A DNA stretch of 64,000 nucleotides, from the NCBI GenBank assembly GCA_934725985.1, contig CAKVCX010000001.1, positions 434,001 to 498,000 of the forward strand. Direction: 5' to 3'. Positions 1 to 8,102 of the stretch are shown here, piece by piece. Source of the DNA: an uncultured Bacilli bacterium. Lineage in GTDB: Bacteria; Bacillota_I; Bacilli_A; RFN20; CAG-826. The position numbers and the translations under genes were made by a program. The notes below the pieces were generated by a model that was given only the letters and a program-made list of their open reading frames with translations, did no database searches and was not told the origin of the DNA. Each line of letters begins with the position of its first letter. Positions within the stretch are counted from its first letter, which is position 1.

Positions 1-2114
1 ATCCAAGTAGCCGTACCAGTAAGCCAGCTAACAGCTGCTTCCCCTGCCCGTAAGGCTTTAGGCCCACGGACATTAGAAGAATATATATAAGGCTCGCAAT
101 TATAGGCATCCACACCAATTTTAGAAATGATATGGTCTGGCATAAGCTCGCTATAAACTTTATAGGCATCATCGGGGCGATTAAGCATGCAATAGGCGAT
201 TATTGCCCAAGTATTCGCATGGCAAAAGACCCCGCCGTTTTCTCCAATTCCTGGGGTGGCAAAAGATATTTCTTCTTCTTTTGAAGGATAATTTCTTTCT
301 AGCGGAGGATATTGAATGGCTAACCCAAATGGCGTATTGCAGTATTTCATAACGCTATCCATGACTATATTCCCACGCTCTTTATTAGCAACCGAAGAAA
401 AAACAGCCCAGGAATTACTATTAATCCAAATCCTTCCACACCTTTCCTTACTCCCGCCAACTCTAATTCCAGAATCAGTAAAGGCACGGATATAATGATC
501 TTCTTCAAACATGTCTTCATTTAAGACTTTTGCTTGTTTTTTGGCCGCTTCTTCGTAAAAAGAAGAATCACGCCCCAACTCTTTTTCTATTTTAGCTAGA
601 TCCAAACAAGCCAAAACAAATTGCTCGGCCGCCATAATCGACTCCCCTTTTCCCTTACGGCAAACCGTATTAAGGCAATCGTTCCAATCGCTATTTAACA
701 TTAAAGGGACTTTATGTTCGCCCATAGTCGAAACGGTAAAATTAATAGAAGCTTCTAAATGCTCTAAAACAGTCCCTTCCCCTCCATCATAATAAGGAAC
801 TACTTCGTTTAAGAAAGTATAATCATTTGTTTCTTTTAATAATTCATAAACCGTATAAACCATCCAAAGGTGGTCATCACTTCTATCGCTTATATCGGAC
901 TTTTTCTTTTCTATATGGTAATAACGATGGGTAGTTTTGCCACACCTATATTGTTCCGACATTACTTCCTTTATTCTTTTCTTAACCGACTCTTGGTCAT
1001 AAATAATTCTAGAAAGACAATCTTGTGATGTATCTCTTACTCCATATCCACGGGCAGAACCGGTCGCATAGAATGATATTTCCCTACAAACGCAAAAATT
1101 AATATAAGCTTGATATGGATTCCAAATATTAGCCATTCTGTCTAATTCTATATCGTCAGTTTCAACATGGAAGGCAGAATCAAATCCAGCCCATTTTTCT
1201 TTAACGCTAGCAAAAAGCTTATCAACGTATTCGATATTCTTATATTTTGCTATCTCTAAAACTGGGTCTAATTTTTTATCAAAGGTACCTAAAATTATGG
1301 CAAAATCTTTTGCTTCGTTTTCTTTAAAGGATAGTTCATAGGAAAAAGCAAATATACCTTCTCCACCTTGCAACTCTGTATTTGGACATTTTCCTATTTC
1401 TATAGCTTCGGGGTTTGATAAATCTCTATAGGCACCTAAAAACCCTTTCCTAATCCCAGTATAAGAAGAAGATGGCATTGTTGATGTCATAAATACATAT
1501 GGAGTTTCATCTGGGCGAGGCTGGGCATCTATAAAATAATCATAAATCAAAGCATCAACGTCTTTACAATAATTTATGTTATTGGATTGTTTTGTGTAGC
1601 ATTGCCACTGCATTTCTCTTATATATTCCATATTGCCCATTTCTTTCGCGGCAAATACTTGGATGTCTTTGCTTTCTTTAGAAGAAATATTAAGGCGATA
1701 TATTAAGGCATTTTCTTTTCCCACATAAGCAAGTAAAGAAACTACTACTCCATCTTTTATGGCTTTAAAACGAGTATACCCACGTCCATGTCTAGATTCA
1801 AAAAAATCCAATTCTTCATTAGTAGGTAAAAAATTTGGATTCCAGACTTTCCCCGTCTTTTTATCCTTAATATAAATAAATAATCCCTGTGCATCGGTAG
1901 GAGTATTGAAAAACCCATAACGGCCGATTCTCCAAATCTCTGGAGACTTATACCAGCTTAAATTACCGCCCGCTTGGGATATCATGGTATAAAACTCTCC
2001 ATTAGTTAGATAGTTCATCCATGGAGATGGCATATCGTGACGATGAAAAACAATTTCCTTATTTGAATCGTCAAACTCGTAAAAGGATTCCTTTTTATCT
2101 CTTGGCTTAATCAT
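1..2114 (-). CDS. GH94 glycoside phosphorylase (3' end outside window)
   Basis: About 704 N-terminal residues are readable from the ATG at 2114 (preceded by GGGAGAA); the frame stays open to base 3. Family GH94 enzymes reversibly cleave beta-linked disaccharides or oligosaccharides with phosphate, giving a sugar 1-phosphate in the cytoplasm. The N-terminus carries the family pattern PSPWMNYL...ISQAGG; the middle has GSARGYGVRDTSQD, SDDHLW and SDWNDCLN, whose second Asp (about residue 479) matches the general acid; further on comes GENGGVFCHANTW. No signal peptide is seen. The missing C-terminus should be about 100 residues by family length. A second GH94 gene lies 147 bp upstream on the same strand, so the two may be co-transcribed. 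Cellobiose, chitobiose, laminaribiose or other beta-glucosides are all possible; substrate cannot be read from the sequence. Confidence 0.88.
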   Translation of the reverse strand, partial: MIKPRDKKESFYEFDDSNKEIVFHRHDMPSPWMNYLTNGEFYTMISQAGGNLSWYKSPEIWRIGRYGFFNTPTDAQGLFIYIKDKKTGKVWNPNFLPTNEELDFFESRHGRGYTRFKAIKDGVVVSLLAYVGKENALIYRLNISSKESKDIQVFAAKEMGNMEYIREMQWQCYTKQSNNINYCKDVDALIYDYFIDAQPRPDETPYVFMTSTMPSSSYTGIRKGFLGAYRDLSNPEAIEIGKCPNTELQGGEGIFAFSYELSFKENEAKDFAIILGTFDKKLDPVLEIAKYKNIEYVDKLFASVKEKWAGFDSAFHVETDDIELDRMANIWNPYQAYINFCVCREISFYATGSARGYGVRDTSQDCLSRIIYDQESVKKRIKEVMSEQYRCGKTTHRYYHIEKKKSDISDRSDDHLWMVYTVYELLKETNDYTFLNEVVPYYDGGEGTVLEHLEASINFTVSTMGEHKVPLMLNSDWNDCLNTVCRKGKGESIMAAEQFVLACLDLAKIEKELGRDSSFYEEAAKKQAKVLNEDMFEEDHYIRAFTDSGIRVGGSKERCGRIWINSNSWAVFSSVANKERGNIVMDSVMKYCNTPFGLAIQYPPLERNYPSKEEEISFATPGIGENGGVFCHANTWAIIAYCMLNRPDDAYKVYSELMPDHIISKIGVDAYNCEPYIYSSNVRGPKALRAGEAAVSWLTGTATW

Positions 2115-2261
2115 TGATTGGTTCTCCCTTCTCTAGCTTATTGAATATTTTTTTGTTTTTATAACGATACTTTTTAAAAGAAATGGAGACAATAGGTTTT
2201 AGAAAACTCCTATCAAAAAAGTAAAACAATGCAACAAAACATTACTAAGTATTTGTACAAT

Positions 2262-4607
2262 TCAGCATAAATCTAGTATGACTTCGTTTTTCTTTTTTAA
2301 TTCATCCTTTGAAATTGTTGCAAAAGAATCATTAACGCGGACTAAGTTGCCATTGAATATACACTTGGCAACCTTACTGCCGAATTTGTTATATTTAATT
2401 GTAATTTCTTTATCTAAAAAATGCTCGACAACCTTAGAACCGGCATATTCTTTTGGCAGACACGGGCAAAATTTGATGTCGTCCAATCCATATTGAATCC
2501 CAAACATCCAGTTATAGATTGACCTTTCAATCATGGCAATGCTTCCAGTTAAAAAGCTTAGGCTGCCCCTGCCATAAAAAGATTCGGCCAAGTTATAGCA
2601 ATTAGTAACGGCATATGAAGGCAAGAAAGATCTATTTTCAGGGTGAACTTTATAATTGCATGGCAAAGCATAATTCAAAGCCCTATATAAGGTTTTATAA
2701 TCGCCAGCCTTAGCTAAAGCACGCAATAAAAATAAATTGGCACCATGGTTATAAACCGACCCATTTTCAAGCATATAAGGCCTAAAATCGCCCGTACCCA
2801 TCTTCCCAATTCCATCAATTGGAGTTATTCCAAACGGATCGGTGAATAATTTAAAGCCCAATGAGGTTTCGTTATTTTTAATAATGGTTTTAATTACTTG
2901 CTTATCTTTCTTTTTATCAATTTCAGAAATTATGGAATAGGCATTAGTTGGAACATATACCCTTTTATAACCATCTTTATCTTTATTGGAGAAATACCAA
3001 TTCCCGTCATCGCTAAATAAAGCTTGGTAAAAGCCTTCCTTTTCTAAATAAGCGTATTTTTTAATATTCTTTTTAAATAAAGAAATATATCTTTCATATT
3101 TTTTTATATTCTTATTTTCTTTATCAAATTTATTAAGTATGCATATGGCTTGATCAAAGGCTAAAACAGCTTGCATGGTAACCATGACTGTTTCGCCCCT
3201 ACCTTTTAAGCCAACTTTATTTAAGCAATCAAGCCAATCCCCTCCATGGAGTTTAATTAATCCGTGCTCGCCTATATTTTCATCAAGGCAATAATAATTA
3301 ACGGTTTTGATTATATGTTCCAATCCCGTTCCCTTTTCTTTTGAATCCAAATAAGGAAACGTTTCGTTAAGAATGGAAAAATCGTTTGTGGTTGCCAGGT
3401 ATTCATAAATTAACTCCATTACAAAACAACCAGCGTCCGAAAATGATCTCATATCATATTTTTTACAATCACCAAAGGGGATTTGCCTAGGATACCAACC
3501 ATCCTCAAATCTTTGATTGCTAAATAAATTAGTAATAACTTCTTTGCATTTATTTTTATCATAAGCAAGAAGTCCTAAAAAGTCGTTCGCACAATCTCTA
3601 GCCCCTCTCATGCCCGTAGGCCAGCCTCTATCTAAATCTTCGACCCAAGATAGTTCTAAAGGAAGAAAGCCATTAACGAAATGATTAAATCTTTCATCTT
3701 TGGTTTCTACTTGTCTAACTTTATACAAATTAGCAATGTCAAAAGAGGATTCCTCTAATGTATTTTTAATATAGGCGTCATCCATTTTCTTTAGGATTTC
3801 CTCTTTATCTATTTTTTTATCATTAATGGAAAGTACCGATTTAAGTTCGCATTCTTCAACGCAATCCAAATTGAACAAGGCAGACATCCCTTGTTCATAA
3901 ATAGATACTTTAGAGATGCCTTCTTTAAATAATGTGGCCGGAATTATAGAAAAGCCCGTTGTAAGGTTTTTAACATATTCAGAGGAACAAGAAAAAGATG
4001 AACAGTCTTTGTTAAACCCTAGTTGAACGCATCTTCTATCTTCAATCTTGCCATCTACTGAATAATGTTTAGAAGTAAAAACGGGTTTATTTATTTCATC
4101 ACATTCGGTAGTCATGTACCATTCTTTTTTATCCCAAATGGCCATGGAAGAATCTATTAAATCTAATTCGGCGTTAACTAGACATTTTATTGAAGTGTTC
4201 TTGCCGCTTAGATTTACAAATTTAACATCCATATGGACATCGGCTTGTTTGCTATCGATATATAAAGAAGTCGTTACTTTAAAATCAGCAAAAACTAATT
4301 CGTATATCAGTAAAATTGGAGAATAGGTAATCTTAAAATGCTTGGCAGAATAGATATCAAAATTATGAACAAGTTTACTTTTATCATAAAAATATAGTTT
4401 ATAAGGAGAGAAGGTTTCTCTTTCTTCACGGATTAATACCTTCATGCCGGCAGGAGGTTCTACTTGAATTAAAGATGGACCAAATTGATCGACTTTAAGA
4501 AAGATATTTTTGTTTTTTAAAAGAAATTCAAAATTCCCAGCCTCTGGTATTTTAGTTAAAACATAAGTGCCTAATTTTTCTTCAAAATTGCCGTAGTTGC
4601 AGTTCAT
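2262..4607 (-). CDS. Second, divergent GH94-family phosphorylase
   Basis: 781 residues from the ATG at 4607, chosen because GGAGG lies 7 nt upstream; an in-frame TTG at 4634 has no such site. It has the GH94 layout: N-terminal beta-sandwich (SLIQVEPPAG region), helical catalytic domain with MRGARDCANDFLG, GGDWLDCLN and a late ENGSVYNHGANLFL segment. The putative acid is D460, but the usual W-N-D triplet reads W-L-D here. It is clearly different from the neighbouring GH94 protein, so the pair probably handles different linkages or chain lengths rather than being a recent duplication. Cytoplasmic; no signal peptide. Product sugar phosphates would feed glycolysis. Reaction type is well supported by family; substrate is not. 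Confidence 0.82.
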   Translation of the reverse strand: MNCNYGNFEEKLGTYVLTKIPEAGNFEFLLKNKNIFLKVDQFGPSLIQVEPPAGMKVLIREERETFSPYKLYFYDKSKLVHNFDIYSAKHFKITYSPILLIYELVFADFKVTTSLYIDSKQADVHMDVKFVNLSGKNTSIKCLVNAELDLIDSSMAIWDKKEWYMTTECDEINKPVFTSKHYSVDGKIEDRRCVQLGFNKDCSSFSCSSEYVKNLTTGFSIIPATLFKEGISKVSIYEQGMSALFNLDCVEECELKSVLSINDKKIDKEEILKKMDDAYIKNTLEESSFDIANLYKVRQVETKDERFNHFVNGFLPLELSWVEDLDRGWPTGMRGARDCANDFLGLLAYDKNKCKEVITNLFSNQRFEDGWYPRQIPFGDCKKYDMRSFSDAGCFVMELIYEYLATTNDFSILNETFPYLDSKEKGTGLEHIIKTVNYYCLDENIGEHGLIKLHGGDWLDCLNKVGLKGRGETVMVTMQAVLAFDQAICILNKFDKENKNIKKYERYISLFKKNIKKYAYLEKEGFYQALFSDDGNWYFSNKDKDGYKRVYVPTNAYSIISEIDKKKDKQVIKTIIKNNETSLGFKLFTDPFGITPIDGIGKMGTGDFRPYMLENGSVYNHGANLFLLRALAKAGDYKTLYRALNYALPCNYKVHPENRSFLPSYAVTNCYNLAESFYGRGSLSFLTGSIAMIERSIYNWMFGIQYGLDDIKFCPCLPKEYAGSKVVEHFLDKEITIKYNKFGSKVAKCIFNGNLVRVNDSFATISKDELKKKNEVILDLC

Positions 4608-4754
4608 AAATTGGCCTCCTATACATTTTAGCAAGCGAACTATTTAAGTTAATTAACAATACTTTTAAAAAAGCAAACAAGCAACCATGTTCAAAACATT
4701 TCTCAAACCCCGATACAATAAAACAAAAAATAATACTAAAAGCGGATTATCTGG

Positions 4755-5207
4755 TTAGACAATGATAAAGGATATTTTCTTATTTAAAGAAGCAGCAATT
4801 TTTTTAATTGTAGACAGCGTTGGGTTATCCATGCCGTTTTCTATTTTTGATATATCACTTTGATCAATGCCCGTTAATTTAGAGATGCTTTCTTGCGATA
4901 ATCTCATTTTAACTCTTTCTTCTTTTAAGCGAAAACCAAGTAAAACATTTTCAATTGGTTCCTCTATCTCAACTGTTTTACCGTCATCATAAATAGTCTT
5001 GCCCTCTATATCTAAGTCATCGTTCCATTTAATTCCCGAAACGCCTAATACTTTTCCTTTTAAGAATAAATCCCTATCCTTAAGTTGGTTTAGTTGAGGG
5101 TAATAGCTAGATAAAGACAAAACATCGTATCTTTTGACAACGCCATCGTTAAATAAGACATCAATTATGGTTTTTTCTCTAAAATATACTTTCACAACTT
5201 TCTTCAT
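4755..5207 (-). CDS. DUF2442 domain fused to Xre-type HTH (antitoxin-like)
   Basis: 150 residues. Residues 1 to about 80 match the DUF2442 pattern (short beta-rich domain with VKVLGVSGIKWNDD-like segment), and residues about 90-145 form a Cro/C1-type helix-turn-helix with LSQESISKLTGIDQSDISKIENG. It starts 2 bp after the stop of the DUF4160 gene, so the two are almost certainly co-transcribed. DUF4160/DUF2442 pairs are common in bacteria and are treated as toxin-antitoxin-like modules; the DNA-binding half would be expected to repress its own promoter. That role is inferred from arrangement, not shown. Domain assignment is confident. Confidence 0.78.
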   Translation of the reverse strand: MKKVVKVYFREKTIIDVLFNDGVVKRYDVLSLSSYYPQLNQLKDRDLFLKGKVLGVSGIKWNDDLDIEGKTIYDDGKTVEIEEPIENVLLGFRLKEERVKMRLSQESISKLTGIDQSDISKIENGMDNPTLSTIKKIAASLNKKISFIIV

Positions 5208-5208
5208 A

Positions 5209-5463
5209 TTATTTAATAGCTGGCAATTTTTGATAAATCCCAGTCTCCCACATAGTCAATAATTCTTTTTGATATTTATTAATAAATTGTTTTACTAGTT
5301 TCTTGCCATTAATTGGAAACTCGCCTTCGAAAATATTTCCGTCTTTAATATAAAAAGATGCATCGTATTCACCATATATGGCATGAACGTGCGGTGGATT
5401 ATGTTCTTTATTTCTTAAATACATGACAATCATAATCCCATAAAACGTAGAAATTGTTGGCAT
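5209..5463 (-). CDS. DUF4160 protein (toxin-like partner)
   Basis: 84 residues, the full length of a DUF4160 domain. The start MPTISTFYGI...MY and the motif NPPHVHAIYG are the hallmarks of the family, so the ATG at 5463 is right although no Shine-Dalgarno is visible before it. It is the first gene of a two-gene unit with the DUF2442-HTH gene. A near-palindrome centred on GGTTTAAACC (5481-5490) lies just upstream and could be the binding site of the HTH partner. DUF4160 is often listed as a putative toxin; its biochemical activity is not established, and nothing here settles it. Confidence 0.78.
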   Translation of the reverse strand: MPTISTFYGIMIVMYLRNKEHNPPHVHAIYGEYDASFYIKDGNIFEGEFPINGKKLVKQFINKYQKELLTMWETGIYQKLPAIK

Positions 5464-6540
5464 ACATTTACTACTTTTATGGTTTAAACCCCATATTCAT
5501 TGTAACAAGCAAAATAAAAAAAACAAGAAATGTAAGTACTCTTGCCATAATGAAATTAATTTATAACCAATATTTGATATTCATTTAGTTCATCATAAAA
5601 ATAACGTGTCAAATTGTAATTGTCACCATTACTTAAAACGTTATCTTTCGCTTCAAACGACACACATATTGATTTTCAAGACAACTCATTCAATAACGAC
5701 AATAAAAAAACTTTGATAGAGAAGAAAGGTCATTATTTTCGCTTTGCCCTTTTAGGAAATAGATATTCTCATAGACGCATAAATTCTAATGTCAAATATT
5801 TCTCACCCGAAGGCGGTTTGCATGAAAAAACGTTCCATTGTAATTTCTTTATTCAGCATAATATTTATGAACGTTTTCAGTAAGAAACTCAAATGAAAAT
5901 CTACTGAGACTATAAAGGCGGTAATACTAGTTTTTAATGATTCCGTTGTCGAAATAAAAAATTGATTTTTGCATTATTATCATTATGTTTAATCATCCTT
6001 TTTATTGGTCTACCATTAGTCTACTAATCAGTCTACTTCGAAAATAATTTAAAATAAGTTAAGGGATTTATACTGAATTAGACACATTAGTAAAGCATCC
6101 ATCAAAAGTAAAATATTCGAAAAATAAATTTCTTTATCGTAGCAAGCGATTCGAACTGATTTCAATTGCCTTTATAGAATAATTAGGGACGATGCAAAGA
6201 AGTAAGGCATACTGCCTGATGAAAAAATTGTTTTCTTGCTTAGCTTCTCACACATTAAAAAGCAATTAGCAAAAGACGGCCGACAACAAAAAGTTATAAA
6301 ATTGTATTCCAAAATACTGAATATTACGCAGCTCCTCAGTGCCCGCACCAACCCTTGCAACTTGTGTTTTGCAAGCTTATTCCTTCCAATTGCTTTACTA
6401 TCATGTTTTTGTTCGCAAAGTCACAATTGCGCTATTGCTTCTTCTATTCGTTCCTCACGACCGCGAAACTTGCAAGTTGCCATATGGTTCGCTGATAATT
6501 GCGCCTATAGAAATTTTTGCCTTAACTTAAAGCGTGCCAA
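5464..6540. other. Gene-poor stretch, no supported gene
   Basis: About 1.1 kb with only short open frames in several phases. The two longest on + (5620-5883 and 6236-6598) have no recognisable motif and no convincing ribosome binding site, and the second contains several Cys-rich, low-sense stretches typical of chance frames. Base composition is a little more mixed than in neighbouring genes. The segment sits between the DUF4160 pair and a broken surface-protein gene, so decayed genes or an old insertion scar are plausible, but I cannot identify what they were. Confidence 0.5.
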
Positions 6541-6571
6541 CCATATAAAAAGGCGCGAATTGCTTCGCGCC
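6541..6571 (-). terminator. Rho-independent terminator
   Basis: Inverted repeat GGCGCGAA / TTCGCGCC (6552-6571, 4-nt loop) followed on the minus strand by TTTTTATAT. It ends transcription of the broken surface-protein gene just upstream (stop at 6595). Confidence 0.8.
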
Positions 6572-6594
6572 AATAAATACTCTTTTCTAAGTTT

Positions 6595-7670
6595 CTAAGC
6601 TTTGAAAGCCTTCATGTTAGAGATATAGAAGAAATGATTATCAGAGGCCGTTCCAAGGTTAAAGGTTAAGCCTTTTTCACCAGAAAGAACTTCTTCAGAA
6701 AGAGGAAGCAAATATTCCTTTTTCTCGTAATGATTGAGAACGTTCATTCCAACGCGGGTAATCTCAACTTGGAAATTGGTCCAAGTATCAATAATGGAAT
6801 CCGTGGTATTATCCGTTGGTAAATCAGGCTTTACGCCACTCTTCCCAAAATCACATTCATTAAACGTGAGTCTTTCTTGCCCATTCCAAGAACCGAGCGT
6901 AAAGCGAATGCCATTCCCTTCGGCAAATAAATTATTAAAGTTGATTTTAGAATAGTTGACAACTAATGGTTTTGAACCATTTCCTATAGCGCCAACGCCA
7001 TCAAACGAAAGGGCCACGGTTTCCTTCCATTGAGTATATGGGGAGCCACTTTCTTTATCGCGTTCCTCGCGAGTCTTAAGATCGCCGTTTTCAACACTAA
7101 CGTTTTCTTTTTTTTGCAAAATCAAGAACAGTGGATTCCCCTTTAACGATGCGTGGATGCCCGAACCAATATTGACGATTTGAGCCTCCTTGCCTAAAAG
7201 TAAACTTAATTCCAGTATTACCACTAGCTACCTCTTCTTCTAAGTCAAGTGTAGTCTCATCGCAAGTGTAAATATCGTTTGTATCAGTGTTGCGGCGATT
7301 AACAAACTTTAGTTTTACGGTTTCGCCTTCTAAATAGAAATACGTTTTAACTCTAGTTAAACTAGCGGCGTTTTGCTGTGTGGCGTTATTTGAGAAAACT
7401 ACCTTGTCACCATAGCCAAGACTATTCCATGAGTTATAACCGCCAAACTCCATTGTCATTATCTTCCCGCCACTCAATTTTTCTTTGAAATTGATTGCAG
7501 GCAACGTTATCCAGCTGGCGCTATTGTCTTTGCCAGGGGAAGCAAAAATCCCATCATTGGCGCGTCCAGTTCCACCGAATCCTTCAATAAGCGATGCTTT
7601 CAAGGCTGCATCGACAGCGTTATTAGACCAAGCCATGTTGCTAAAAGCATCATCGAACGTTCTATAAATG
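6595..7670 (-). pseudogene. Broken surface protein, C-terminal two-domain module only
   Basis: Two overlapping frames on the minus strand together encode a homologue of the C-terminal half shared by the proteins at 8103 and 12274. The upstream frame reads ...QYWFGHPRIVKGESTVLDFAKK, the downstream frame continues ...KENVSVENGDLKTREERDKES; the intact paralogue reads GRPYAVSGESTLINASKKEGFS at the same place. The switch falls in a run of eight A (coding strand, about 7112-7119); seven A would restore one frame. The 5' end is also lost: homology stops at base 7671, where the direct repeat begins, so signal peptide and N-terminal domains are missing. Either a decayed gene, a sequencing error in the homopolymer plus truncation, or slippage; truncation makes decay the best reading. 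Confidence 0.8.
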
Positions 7671-8005
7671 GCCCTGCCTTCAAGCAATATGCAAAAAGAA
7701 AAAGGGAACATGACCAAGCCGAATTCCTTGCTTTAATTGCGCCACGTTTGCTATATACAAGTTCTAAAAGCGAAGACCTATGGGCTGACCCTTTAGGACA
7801 ATACGAAACATTAATAAAAGTATCAAAAGCCTATGAAGAATATGGCAAAAAAGGAGTCATTTACAATACTCCATTCGATTTAGAAACCGAGCAAGTAAGT
7901 AATGAAGGAAATATAGGCCATCACCATTTAAAAGGAATCCACGATTTGACAAAAAGAGACTGGAACCTCTATATGGACTTTTGGGATAAACACCTAAGTA
8001 AATAA
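7671..8005 (+). pseudogene. 3' fragment of CE15-like esterase gene
   Basis: Identical to the last 335 bp of the intact esterase gene at 11103-12176. It encodes about the last 110 residues, including the DLWADP and GHHHL segments, but lacks the N-terminal part and the nucleophile motif GHSRGGK. The fragment is fused at 7671 to a broken gene on the opposite strand and has no promoter of its own. An internal ATG at 7748 could in principle start an 85-residue peptide, but there is no reason to expect one. It is a by-product of the direct repeat. Confidence 0.85.
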
Positions 8006-8050
8006 ATTCATTTAGATAACATTACTCATAAACTTTTGTATAATTTAAAA

Positions 8051-8077
8051 GGACGTACACGTTAATCATGTACGTCC
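8051..8077. terminator. Bidirectional terminator (repeat copy 1)
   Basis: Perfect 9-bp stem GGACGTACA / TGTACGTCC with a 9-nt loop, flanked by ATTTTTATT on the right and, on the minus strand, TTTTAAATT. Lies between convergent 3' ends. Confidence 0.8.
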
Positions 8078-8102
8078 ATTTTTATTGTTTGTCTTTTAAC
8101 AA

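Noticed and set aside
5620..5883. 87-residue open frame on +
   Set aside because: No ribosome binding site, no recognisable motif and composition like a chance frame.
6021..6040. Repeated TCTAC words as a CRISPR-like or iteron array
   Set aside because: Only three irregular short words, no constant spacing or spacer units.
6236..6598. 120-residue open frame on +
   Set aside because: Cys-rich low-sense sequence, runs through the terminator hairpin of the opposite-strand gene; no motif.
7748..8005. 85-residue frame as an independent small gene
   Set aside because: Exact copy of the 3' end of the esterase gene within the direct repeat; no start signals of its own.
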